Of a stretch of 64,000 nt of DNA, positions 1 to 8,063 are shown in pieces. The notes beneath the pieces were generated by a model, which ran no database searches, was not told the DNA's origin, and worked only from the letters and a program-made list of their open reading frames with translations. The translations under genes and the position numbers were made by a program. Source of the DNA: a virus; IMG/VR virus record IMGVR_UViG_3300048672_001165, positions 29,685 to 93,684 of that record; one strand, given 5' to 3'. Position 1 is the first letter of the stretch, and every line of letters begins with the position of its first letter.

Positions 1-704
1 TACTCTTCTCGGCCGTAGGAGCCGTCAGCTTCTTTCACTTGAATGTGCGGATCAATTTCATCAGCTTTCTTTGTGGTACGAAAAGCTTCTAAAGAAAGAC
101 CACGCACTTTTTCTTTATTAGAATCCGTACCGCTTCCCAAGATACCTGTGTTACGGGGCAGACCCTCAGGCGTCACGTAAGGTGAGAGATCACTCTCAGA
201 CGCGATGCTGATGGAGCCGTTGATGAATGCATCAATGGCGTTCTCAGGAATGACAGCAATCGGGTAGCTGCCCTTTTCCCCTAGGATATCTCGAAGGATT
301 TCAGGAAGCAATGTTTTGACTTTGTACTCTTGCTCAAAGTGAGTCGTGATCTCCTGGATCAACGTACTCGCTAGTTCACTGGTCACGATGTCGCGGGGCG
401 GTTTATAACCCACTTCCGTTGTGACCATATCGGCAGGAGCCAGAATAGAACTCACCAAGATCCTCAAGCCCATGTCCAAGTCAGGAAGGATCTTGAGAAC
501 AGTCGCCGCATCAGCGTTTTGCTTACCGCGCCGAGCAGACTTGCGCTTATAAATCGATAGATCAGGAATCGCCGTTTGACGATTACCTTGATTATCTCGT
601 ACAGTTACAGTGCGGTCATTCGGTACCGCCTTGGACAGCATAGCTGCTGTCTGGGGATCTGAACGCACAAACCTGGAGAACAGAAAATCATTGTCAGTTG
701 TCAT
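1..704 (-). CDS. Portal-like head protein (N-terminal part, truncated by window edge)
   Basis: A minus-strand frame runs open from an ATG at 704 to the window edge, giving about 234 residues with no stop. The protein begins MTTDNDFLFSRFVRSDP and contains a DLDMGLRILVSSILAP segment followed by a stretch around KGSYPIAVIPENAIDAFING. This mix of a helical region and an 'IPE' strand near residues 150-165 resembles the N-terminal part of large-phage portal proteins, which form the dodecameric DNA gate at the capsid vertex. That assignment is from memory of the family and is not proven by a catalytic motif. It is divergent from the next gene, which is probably also a virion protein. Another head or neck protein is the main alternative. 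Confidence 0.5.
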   Translation of the reverse strand, partial: MTTDNDFLFSRFVRSDPQTAAMLSKAVPNDRTVTVRDNQGNRQTAIPDLSIYKRKSARRGKQNADAATVLKILPDLDMGLRILVSSILAPADMVTTEVGYKPPRDIVTSELASTLIQEITTHFEQEYKVKTLLPEILRDILGEKGSYPIAVIPENAIDAFINGSISIASESDLSPYVTPEGLPRNTGILGSGTDSNKEKVRGLSLEAFRTTKKADEIDPHIQVKEADGSYGREE

Positions 705-814
705 GGGTAAGTCACCGCGTGAGTGTAAACAAACAAGTAAGAACTAATAAGAGACTAATATATTTTGTATAGAATTCATTTTTTATTCTTTTTCATTTTT
801 GAAAGATGTGATGT
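705..814. promoter_or_regulatory. AT-rich divergent intergenic region, probable promoter(s)
   Basis: This 110-base gap separates two divergently oriented genes and is strongly AT-rich, with tracts such as TAATATATTTTGTATA at about 757-772 and a T-rich run at 779-799. Divergent genes need outward promoters, so at least one is expected here. No consensus can be fixed from a single example. Confidence 0.35.
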
Positions 815-3007
815 ATGAGTAACACCACACAGTACTACCCACTGTACCAGCAAGCAACCCGGTCTTTAGTCAAGACCATGGTGATCAAATATGGTTCAGT
901 GGCTGCAGCCTACAACCTAGGGCTGCAAGAAAACAATCCGCGTGCCTATATTGACACTGCAGATGAACGCACCTGGCGTTATTATCAAAACATTGCGGGC
1001 ATTTACCATACCACTGATACGGTGATGGACGTCATCTCACTTGACACCAATACACCGATCACGTTTGATAAAACAACACTTCAAACGCATCCCCAAACAA
1101 AAGAAGCTTACCTCTTTGGTTCAGCGCTCCATGCTGAACTCATCAGTAAGTATCCTCAGCAAATCAATTTGATCTTAGGTATTTTATATGCCCCTGATCG
1201 AACCTCTTTCATTGATGAGGTTGTCAATGCCGCTGATGGTACCTTGCTGTACTTTGATACACGCTTTGTAGAGCCTCAAGAACATAGCCTCATCTATACG
1301 CTGCAGCAGTGGCTCTACAGTTACACTAAGCGCTGGTACAATGCCGACTACGCTCGCATTGATAACCTCTACATGGCTGACTTCATGTGGAAGCTGTCAT
1401 ACCACGTGGCTCAAAAACTCTACACAGTCAGGCAAAAGAACTCCAAGACTGAACAAGCTCACACGTTCTACGTGAGGCAATACTTAGCAAGCCATGGTGC
1501 ACTTGACCTGTATATGGATTTGCTCACCCAAGAGCAAATCATTTTCCTCTACAGAAATATTCTCTATATTGAAAACCACTCAGGAAGACAAGAAGTCTTC
1601 TACTGGCTGGTAGAGAACTTGATGACGGTGAGAAACCTGCCTCTATTTGAGTACAAAGTCAATCACAATCTCTTCTATCAAATCCCCAGCGTGGATAACA
1701 ACGGCAGTGAGTCGTTTACACCTGTGCCTTACTTTAAGCGTAAAGCCATTAATTTTACAGAGTTGGCTCTGGCAGGTGCAGAAGTGTCTTACCCGGCTAT
1801 GTTGGCTAAGCTAGACGCTGCTAATGAACACAATGCTCGCTACCACGTTGACCACTATAGCGACATCTATAAAAAGCTAGTCTACTCTAAATCTAGCGTC
1901 ATCCGCACTAAGATCCTAGAGTCTACGCTAGTCGACAACAGTAAAGCAGTGCCTTATCCTTTGGAGGACATGCTAGTCAACCACTGGATGGCTTGGGCTT
2001 GTCAAGGGGTCTATACCGCTCGCGCTACCCTCAGACTTCCTGGTACCAAGAAAGATTATACGCTTTCAGCAGAAGAGCTGCTGGTGCTGATGGTGTACTC
2101 AGAAGCCAAGCTGCTAGGCACAACGCTCACCACCATTCCTACGTTTTATGCTAGCCGCGTCATTCGCCCTGTTGCACCCACATTGCAAGAGCTACAAAGC
2201 GTAGTGAGTTCTTCGTTTGTAGAAGATGCTCTACTGACTCAAGTGTTGTCCACTTGGCGCGCAACAACGCCTATAACCAGCGTGAATCAATTCTACCAAA
2301 AGGTGTCTGAATTGTGTTTACAAACACTGGTTCACCACAAACTGACCTACGGGCAAGGTAATCAAAACGCTAAAGTCCAAATGCAAATTGCATGCAGCAG
2401 GCTGTTTGAAGATGTCAATCTCAGCAGTCAATACACAGGTCAAACGTACGATTCTTTCTTGACGACTCGTGGTTTAGCAGATGACTACTTTACGACTACA
2501 ACATCTGTAGACCTCAAGAATGCAATTGTGGACTTGATCTCCAACTACCAGCTTAATGCGTCTTCAACGCAAAAAGCCGTGCAACGAGCCATGATCAAGA
2601 TCTTCTCACAACTCACGTCTTATTCGACGCTGATTGTGGGCGACATGCTTGATACCGCTATTGACAGCGGGCAAGGTCTGCTCACAGGTGTACAACAATG
2701 GGTAGGTGGTGGATTAGACCACCAAGCTGTTCGTGTTTATCCCCTCAATGAGTTTACCAACGACGCTAGCGCAGCCGATAGAAACATCGTTGAGGTAGAA
2801 GCTTTAGTCGCCAACATCCGCTCTTCTGCTAGCAGTAATCAACAAACACTTGACCTACCAGTGACCACTGTGACGCAACAATCTATCACAGGTGTACAGC
2901 GCATGTGGGTAGACAACAACATTCCGACGGTCTTGAGTCTAGGCGACTATTATGACCAATACGATTTACTGAGCCCTGCTCAGAAGCAAGTCCTTTACCA
3001 AGCGTAA
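815..3007 (+). CDS. Large probable virion structural protein of unknown role
   Basis: The 730-residue product has no recognisable enzymatic motif, signal peptide or membrane segment. It is rich in aromatic residues and predicted helices in the first 400 residues, with many Tyr and Trp. The C-terminal third (about residues 590-730) is more Ser/Thr/Gln-rich. The ATG at 815 is preceded by GAAAG. It lies between a portal-like gene and another probable virion gene, so a head-neck or structural role is an inference from position and size only. I do not recognise the family. Confidence 0.6.
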   Translation: MSNTTQYYPLYQQATRSLVKTMVIKYGSVAAAYNLGLQENNPRAYIDTADERTWRYYQNIAGIYHTTDTVMDVISLDTNTPITFDKTTLQTHPQTKEAYLFGSALHAELISKYPQQINLILGILYAPDRTSFIDEVVNAADGTLLYFDTRFVEPQEHSLIYTLQQWLYSYTKRWYNADYARIDNLYMADFMWKLSYHVAQKLYTVRQKNSKTEQAHTFYVRQYLASHGALDLYMDLLTQEQIIFLYRNILYIENHSGRQEVFYWLVENLMTVRNLPLFEYKVNHNLFYQIPSVDNNGSESFTPVPYFKRKAINFTELALAGAEVSYPAMLAKLDAANEHNARYHVDHYSDIYKKLVYSKSSVIRTKILESTLVDNSKAVPYPLEDMLVNHWMAWACQGVYTARATLRLPGTKKDYTLSAEELLVLMVYSEAKLLGTTLTTIPTFYASRVIRPVAPTLQELQSVVSSSFVEDALLTQVLSTWRATTPITSVNQFYQKVSELCLQTLVHHKLTYGQGNQNAKVQMQIACSRLFEDVNLSSQYTGQTYDSFLTTRGLADDYFTTTTSVDLKNAIVDLISNYQLNASSTQKAVQRAMIKIFSQLTSYSTLIVGDMLDTAIDSGQGLLTGVQQWVGGGLDHQAVRVYPLNEFTNDASAADRNIVEVEALVANIRSSASSNQQTLDLPVTTVTQQSITGVQRMWVDNNIPTVLSLGDYYDQYDLLSPAQKQVLYQA

Positions 3008-3043
3008 TTTTCTTTTTTAGTTCTGACAAGGAGTCAGTTTGTT

Positions 3044-3898
3044 ATGCAAAACGTCGTTCCCACCATCCTGGCTGCAGCTCTGCAAAGTGCTCTGTACATG
3101 GGTAAAACTCATGTCATCGAAGCCAACACCACCCTCAATGAAAAGCTGGGCATCCTGCCTGGTACGCTGCCTCCCAACGGTGTCAACCCTATCCTGGGCT
3201 ATCTGGCTATTGGCTTTGGCGGCCACCGCTTTACTGCTGGTGCAAACGGAATCGGCTTCCCCCAACCATACCAGCACGAAGCCACTGACTTTGCCCTGTT
3301 CGATCAAACCCCTTTCGTTTTGCGTGCGCTGAACAACGACTTGGACGCTCCGACGCGCGCCAAGTACGCAGGTCGAAAGATCATGACGGTTGGTGGTGTG
3401 GACTATATTGCTTACATGCTGCGCCGCATTGACCTGACCAACGCGACCATTGTTTCCAAGATCCGCACCGCGACCGGTCAAGCAGCTCCCGCCTATACGG
3501 AAGTGACGTTTACGCCGTCCGCCAGCAACCTCTCGCCTACACCGCAAGTGATCAGCCCGACGGGCGCCAATGTCATTTCACCCGACTCGGTGGTGGCTAC
3601 TGCTCCTGCATCGATTGGCATGACAGCCGACGAGGCAGCCGAATACGTCAATGCCATCAGCATTCTGACGGGTGACCCGAACCTAGCCATCATTTCTGAA
3701 ATGGCGCTGTGTTCGGGCGTAGACAAGTCTATCACCATCACCACTGGCGGTGCTACCGTGGCATTCAACGAAGCCATCGGTGTGCAAATCAATCATCACC
3801 TGGCCGTGTTCTATTCAATGGTCTATACCAACCAAGGTATCAGCAAGGTGGTGGATCTGGGCGCTAACTCGCCACTGTACAACCTGACGCCGGCATAA
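3044..3898 (+). CDS. Probable virion structural protein
   Basis: This 284-residue protein follows the upstream gene by 36 bases and has a good AAGGAG ribosome site nine bases before its ATG. The sequence is Ala/Gly/Thr-rich with many beta-prone stretches and a Pro/Ser-rich central linker (about residues 150-190), a composition common in phage head or tail proteins. Codon choice is more GC-rich than in the flanking genes, which may reflect high expression. No named domain is visible. The stop codon lies inside a CGGCATAAA element. The structural role is inferred from location. Confidence 0.6.
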   Translation: MQNVVPTILAAALQSALYMGKTHVIEANTTLNEKLGILPGTLPPNGVNPILGYLAIGFGGHRFTAGANGIGFPQPYQHEATDFALFDQTPFVLRALNNDLDAPTRAKYAGRKIMTVGGVDYIAYMLRRIDLTNATIVSKIRTATGQAAPAYTEVTFTPSASNLSPTPQVISPTGANVISPDSVVATAPASIGMTADEAAEYVNAISILTGDPNLAIISEMALCSGVDKSITITTGGATVAFNEAIGVQINHHLAVFYSMVYTNQGISKVVDLGANSPLYNLTPA

Positions 3899-3907
3899 AG
3901 CCGCCTA

Positions 3908-3937
3908 AGAGTAGTACCTGATAAAAGGTACTACTCT
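3908..3937 (+). terminator. Stem-loop after the 284-residue virion gene
   Basis: A perfect 12-bp stem AGAGTAGTACCT / AGGTACTACTCT closes a GATAAA loop. There is no clear T-run after it, so it may be a weak terminator or an mRNA 3' end protector. The next gene starts 15 bases later. Confidence 0.6.
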
Positions 3938-3952
3938 GACTACTTACTTTAA

Positions 3953-4579
3953 ATGACATCCCACATGCTTTATTTACCTCCCCATGAACAAACAGATCTT
4001 TGTATTATAGGCATTGATCCAGGTAGTGAAACCTTAGGTGTTTGTGAACTCAGGTTCACACCACAAAACTACCAAGTCACCGCAATTAAACCGTTCACGT
4101 TTCATGCCAGCAAGTTAGAGTTTAACTTGCAATTTTTTGAAGTCCACGGTAACCGCCTTCAACGCATCTTTGCGCTACAGCAAGCACTGACTCATCTATT
4201 TACTCAGCTCAGACCCAGCGTCATCGGCTCAGAGTCACCGTTTATGAGTATTCGACGACCACAAGCGTATGGCGCTTTAGTGGAAGTTGTGTGTGCTATT
4301 CAGCAAGCTGTTGTGAACTATAACCCGTATCAATCGTTGCATATGGTTGAACCCCCTCGGGTAAAGAATGCCGTCGGTGCTAAAGGTAACGCAGATAAAG
4401 ATGCGGTACGTTCAGCGATGAGTCAAAACATAGAGATCATGTCAACGCTACAAACCCCTTTATCATCTCTGGATGAACACAGCGTGGATGCCACGGCTGT
4501 GGCTTATTCCATCTTGCAAAGTTATCGCACGCCTGCTTGTGTAGACATGTCTACGCAAGTGGCCCCGTTTTCGTATTAG
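3953..4579 (+). CDS. RuvC-like Holliday junction resolvase
   Basis: The 208-residue protein has the RuvC/RNase H-fold signature: IGIDPGSETLGV with Asp22 on strand 1, Glu94 in IGSESPF, and a C-terminal DEHSVDATAVAY with His176 and Asp179. These match the four acidic or His positions that bind metal in RuvC. A VGAKGNADKD segment near residue 141 resembles the conserved basic 'GxGxAxK' loop of RuvC. Such enzymes cut four-way DNA junctions, and in phages they clear branched DNA before packaging. The ORF starts without an obvious Shine-Dalgarno site; Met5 is an alternative start. It sits alone among structural genes. Confidence 0.87.
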   Translation: MTSHMLYLPPHEQTDLCIIGIDPGSETLGVCELRFTPQNYQVTAIKPFTFHASKLEFNLQFFEVHGNRLQRIFALQQALTHLFTQLRPSVIGSESPFMSIRRPQAYGALVEVVCAIQQAVVNYNPYQSLHMVEPPRVKNAVGAKGNADKDAVRSAMSQNIEIMSTLQTPLSSLDEHSVDATAVAYSILQSYRTPACVDMSTQVAPFSY

Positions 4580-4612
4580 GTCTTCTTCTAAATCTTTTCA
4601 AAGTCTGCCATC

Positions 4613-5329
4613 ATGAACGCCCCCGTGTATGCCCACATCCCTGAAACTCACCTCAAGCCTCTGCGCCCCGAAGACCTGCGTCGTCGCGCCCCGCTGGTGG
4701 GTGCAAGCGGGCATCGCTATGGCGACATGACCCTCAACCCCCACTTCCACGATCTCGTGGCAGGTGGCCCGGTGATGCTGTTTCGCCGCATGCCCAAAGC
4801 TGCCAACTTCTACCACGACCCAGACTGCGAGTGGTACAAGATCATGGGTCAAGCTTTGATCAAGCATTCGGTCCGTGTGAAGTTTGACCCCTATATCCTG
4901 TTCGCCCTTTTCATGAATTTTATCCTTGCAAAGCTTTTCATGTTGAAGCAAAACCAACAAAACATCCTGGCCTACGTTGTGACCGCTTTCTTCCTCACCG
5001 TCACGTACATGTTTGGCCTGAACCAAGCTGACATCCAAACTCAACAACAAGTGACTATCGGTCAAATGCAGATGCAAGCAGAACGTGCTGCTGCGACACT
5101 GCAAATCAAAGAAACAGTCATTGACCAACAAGACAAGCAGCTGCGTTTAGCAGGACAAAACATCGACGAGTTGTCCAAGAAAATGGCTCAACTTGAAGCT
5201 GATGTGAAACAAGCCCAGGCGACTCAACTCAGGATGATGCAGGACATGACGGCTGCATTACTCTCAGGTGAACCCGATGCCCGCCTCAAGAAAAAGATGA
5301 GGTCATACATTCGGTCTCCACAGAGTTGA
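4613..5329 (+). CDS. Two-segment membrane protein with C-terminal coiled coil
   Basis: In this 238-residue protein, residues about 91-110 and 118-136 are strongly hydrophobic and form a likely helical hairpin in the membrane. Residues about 140-215 are Gln-, Ala- and Lys-rich with heptad-like spacing and should form a long coiled coil. The N-terminal 90 residues are polar and Arg/His/Pro-rich. No enzymatic motif is seen. It is followed after 39 bases by another small membrane protein, so the two may act together at the host envelope. The function is unknown. Confidence 0.65.
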   Translation: MNAPVYAHIPETHLKPLRPEDLRRRAPLVGASGHRYGDMTLNPHFHDLVAGGPVMLFRRMPKAANFYHDPDCEWYKIMGQALIKHSVRVKFDPYILFALFMNFILAKLFMLKQNQQNILAYVVTAFFLTVTYMFGLNQADIQTQQQVTIGQMQMQAERAAATLQIKETVIDQQDKQLRLAGQNIDELSKKMAQLEADVKQAQATQLRMMQDMTAALLSGEPDARLKKKMRSYIRSPQS

Positions 5330-5368
5330 CCTCGACAAAAATATTTATCCACTCAAAAGGTCTCACCG

Positions 5369-5647
5369 ATGCCCAGAGAACACTATCCACAAACTGATAC
5401 AGACTTTGACCGCACGGTAGGGTACGAGCAAGAAAAAGCTCGTATCCGTAAATCCGAGCTGCTTTGGAGGTTTCTCCTAAAGAGCGGTTTTGTAGCTATG
5501 ATTTTTATCTTCAGTATCATCACTATCGTTATTGTTTTGGAGTATGTTCATCCAGCTCAACCTTCTGCTTCTAAACAAATGCTGGACATTGTGTCGCAAT
5601 TGTTGGACATCGTGAAGGTCATGTTCACACTTTCTGTAGATTCATAA
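5369..5647 (+). CDS. Small single-pass membrane protein
   Basis: The 92-residue product has a charged N-terminus (about residues 1-36), one strong transmembrane helix (about 37-60, Ile/Val/Phe-rich) and a short amphipathic tail. AAAGG precedes the ATG. The arrangement suggests a cytoplasmic head of charged residues. It lies in line with the preceding membrane protein and ends 10 bases before the next gene, consistent with one operon. A holin-like role is possible but there is no specific evidence for it. Confidence 0.6.
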   Translation: MPREHYPQTDTDFDRTVGYEQEKARIRKSELLWRFLLKSGFVAMIFIFSIITIVIVLEYVHPAQPSASKQMLDIVSQLLDIVKVMFTLSVDS

Positions 5648-5657
5648 AAGGACACGC

Positions 5658-6335
5658 ATGTCACGTCGCACACTAGGCGCTTTGGCGCGAGAAGCTTTTG
5701 CTCGTGAAGAAGAGGCTGACGGCACTCGCCAGTTTGAAATTGAATATGTGTACTACGGCAAGATCATTGATCCGGCTATTCTAGACCGAGCAACGCTTGT
5801 TGAAGACCAAGAACAGTGGGAAATTAAGATTCCCAAAACAGACAAGAACGCCACAAGTGGGCGCCAGCGTATACGCAAAGTCCACACGGTCACCAACTCT
5901 ACTGTATCGCCGACTCCTAAGTACGAACTCACCACCAAGATTCAACTTGAGCAAGCAGACCCCAGTGGCCAAAACCGTCCCAACGTCGAAACTGAAATTA
6001 CGGTGGAAGCCAGCCCGGCTTTGTTTGAAGTTTACGAACGAATGGCTGAATGCGGTATGCACAAGCGCCGCTACACCGTTCCCATTCCCAACTCCGATCT
6101 GTCTTGGCAGATCGATCGCTTCTACCAAGCGGATGGCACATTGTCCGCGTGGTGCAAAATCGACATCGAAGTCAAACGCCGTGATCAAGCGATCCCTCAA
6201 GAAGTCCCAGGCCTTGACCACCTGATCACCAATCAAAAAGGTTTTCAAACCGATGAAGAGCGCGCTCAAATTCAAGAACTGTACACCAGCGTCTTTTTGA
6301 TGCAAAACAAGTTTGTGCGAGCAGTTGCCGCTTAA
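5658..6335 (+). CDS. Hypothetical protein, probably virion-associated
   Basis: This 225-residue protein starts with a good AAAAGGA site eight bases before ATG. It is rich in charged residues and alternating beta-strand patterns (for example residues 20-60 and 125-170), with no membrane segment and no recognised motif. Position just before the tail block suggests a tail or baseplate part, by context only. It ends GCCGCTTAA. Confidence 0.5.
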   Translation: MSRRTLGALAREAFAREEEADGTRQFEIEYVYYGKIIDPAILDRATLVEDQEQWEIKIPKTDKNATSGRQRIRKVHTVTNSTVSPTPKYELTTKIQLEQADPSGQNRPNVETEITVEASPALFEVYERMAECGMHKRRYTVPIPNSDLSWQIDRFYQADGTLSAWCKIDIEVKRRDQAIPQEVPGLDHLITNQKGFQTDEERAQIQELYTSVFLMQNKFVRAVAA

Positions 6336-6436
6336 GGCAGCTGATCTTTCTTCCAAGAGGACTACATCACTTGGCCTATACTGCTCAGGTGTGTAGTTCT
6401 CTTTGACCGGGCTTTTATGCCGCTTCATAATTTGAC

Positions 6437-6496
6437 CTTACCTTTTGAGGGTAAGATGTATGCTCAAAACCACTCACCTCACAGCGTGGTTTTGAG
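6437..6496. other. Intergenic region with two stem-loops before the tail block
   Basis: The gap 6336-6548 holds no gene. It carries a TTTTATGCCG element at about 6414-6423, a small stem CTTACC / GGGTAAG near 6437-6455, and a 10-bp stem CTCAAAACCA (6463-6472) / TGGTTTTGAG (6487-6496). A terminator for the upstream genes plus a promoter for the tail block is the likely content. Neither stem has a clean T-run behind it. Confidence 0.4.
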
Positions 6497-6548
6497 TGAC
6501 GCTAGACTCACGACTATTCATTTGTTTTAGACCCTAAAGGACTTCTCA

Positions 6549-8039
6549 ATGACGCTCGCTTTTGATCCGACAGGCCAATCTGCAGCCAACCTGATCATGT
6601 CGGAACAAGTGGTTCCGACGCTGCTGAGTAACGGCTACTCATTTTCTTACGCCATTCTTGCAAATGCGCCAGCTATTGGAGACAGCATTCGCATCAAGGT
6701 AGCTTCTGTTGCGAATGCTGCCAACTACAAAATCTTGAACATGGGTGTGGACTATGAACCAGCATTTGCTTTCCAAGCAGCCATGGGTAAAACCAATCTG
6801 CCTGTGTATGGCGGTGTGCGGTTTATCAATACTGCACTGAGTACGCTGATTGGCTCTACAGGCGTGGCACTGGGCGCGTATATTGTTTATGTGACATACC
6901 AGTCGATGGGGGGTAACTTTGCAGCGTCCCCGATTCAAATGGCAGCTATCTTGGCAGCCAATAAAAATACTGACCCCACGGTTGTGACATGGGAAGGTGC
7001 GTTCGCCAGCATCAACTTGTCTCTTGCGACAATGCCTGCGAGTGACTATGCTTGGCAGCTGGCTAATGTTGATACCGTCAAAAACGCTATTGCTGAGCTG
7101 GAAAAGCTAGGCTTGGTCGTACACATGCGACCTCGCTTTCTTTCTCAACCTAACCAAACGGTTTACATTCCAACCGCTCAAGAAGTGGGCCTTGGTAATG
7201 TCAGCAACTTCCCCGTGGCTACCCAAGCACAAGCCCGTACAGGTCACGCCCAAAGCTACATGACGCCTGAGCGTACGGTCGACGCGGTGGTCTATCAGCT
7301 CACGCAGCTGCTGGCGTCGATGGGCTACAACGTCCCTATCACCTACACTGCGGGACTGCCTGTCAGTAACCCGTCTACCAGTTACCTCTATGATGGTAAC
7401 ATTTACGTGATGCGCCAAGGCGTTGCTCCTTTTACCAGCAGCGGCACGTTTGAGTATAACAGGTTTGTGACCATTGCTTCTCTGGTGCGTGATACGTGGC
7501 AAGCTGTCACCTATACAGTCACAGGCGCTGAAAATCTCGGCCCTTCTGGAGAAACGCTTGCTCCGCTAGGCACCAACATCACAACCCGCTGCCATCTGCA
7601 CGCCATCCTCAACTACAACATCGAGTTGGTGGAAGGTGAAGAAGTTCACCTGGACGGCAATACCCTGGTCATCACGTTCCCAGTCGTTGCTGGGGATGTG
7701 ATCAAAGTCATCTATAAACCCATCAAGTCTAAGCAGTCTGACGATGTGAATGTTTACCGCACGTTCAAAGTCACAGCTGCAGGTCAACAGGTCTTTCAAG
7801 TCGGTAATCTACAAACTGCGTCGACCAGTGACTACCGCGTCACTGTCAATGATTGGTTGATCCTAGACCCTGCTCAAGGGCAATACACTCTGACCAACCA
7901 GGGCGGCATATTGGGCTACGCCCTCAACCTCGCTTACCCTCTTCAGGTAGGGGACGTGATTGAGTTTGAAAATGAAGACTCACTGCCCAGCATGGGTAAA
8001 CAAGCGTTGCGCGCTGTGTTGCTGGCTCGTACTCTTTAA
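6549..8039 (+). CDS. Virion structural protein with an FD-TGQ-A-N N-terminal module
   Basis: The 496-residue protein begins MTLAFDPTGQSAANLIMSEQ. The same start pattern (FDxTGQxAxNL) occurs in the minus-strand gene at 19017-20933, and both have a GVDY motif about 65-70 residues in. Similar starts are typical, from memory, of baseplate or tail proteins in large phages. The rest is beta-rich, with two related C-terminal stretches around GEEVHLDGNTLVITFPVVAGDVIKV and the later QVGDVIEF segment that look like repeated small beta domains. AAAGGAC precedes the ATG. A baseplate or fibre-attachment role is inferred. Confidence 0.65.
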   Translation: MTLAFDPTGQSAANLIMSEQVVPTLLSNGYSFSYAILANAPAIGDSIRIKVASVANAANYKILNMGVDYEPAFAFQAAMGKTNLPVYGGVRFINTALSTLIGSTGVALGAYIVYVTYQSMGGNFAASPIQMAAILAANKNTDPTVVTWEGAFASINLSLATMPASDYAWQLANVDTVKNAIAELEKLGLVVHMRPRFLSQPNQTVYIPTAQEVGLGNVSNFPVATQAQARTGHAQSYMTPERTVDAVVYQLTQLLASMGYNVPITYTAGLPVSNPSTSYLYDGNIYVMRQGVAPFTSSGTFEYNRFVTIASLVRDTWQAVTYTVTGAENLGPSGETLAPLGTNITTRCHLHAILNYNIELVEGEEVHLDGNTLVITFPVVAGDVIKVIYKPIKSKQSDDVNVYRTFKVTAAGQQVFQVGNLQTASTSDYRVTVNDWLILDPAQGQYTLTNQGGILGYALNLAYPLQVGDVIEFENEDSLPSMGKQALRAVLLARTL

Positions 8040-8063
8040 TCTTTTTAATAGAAAGTCTGTTCA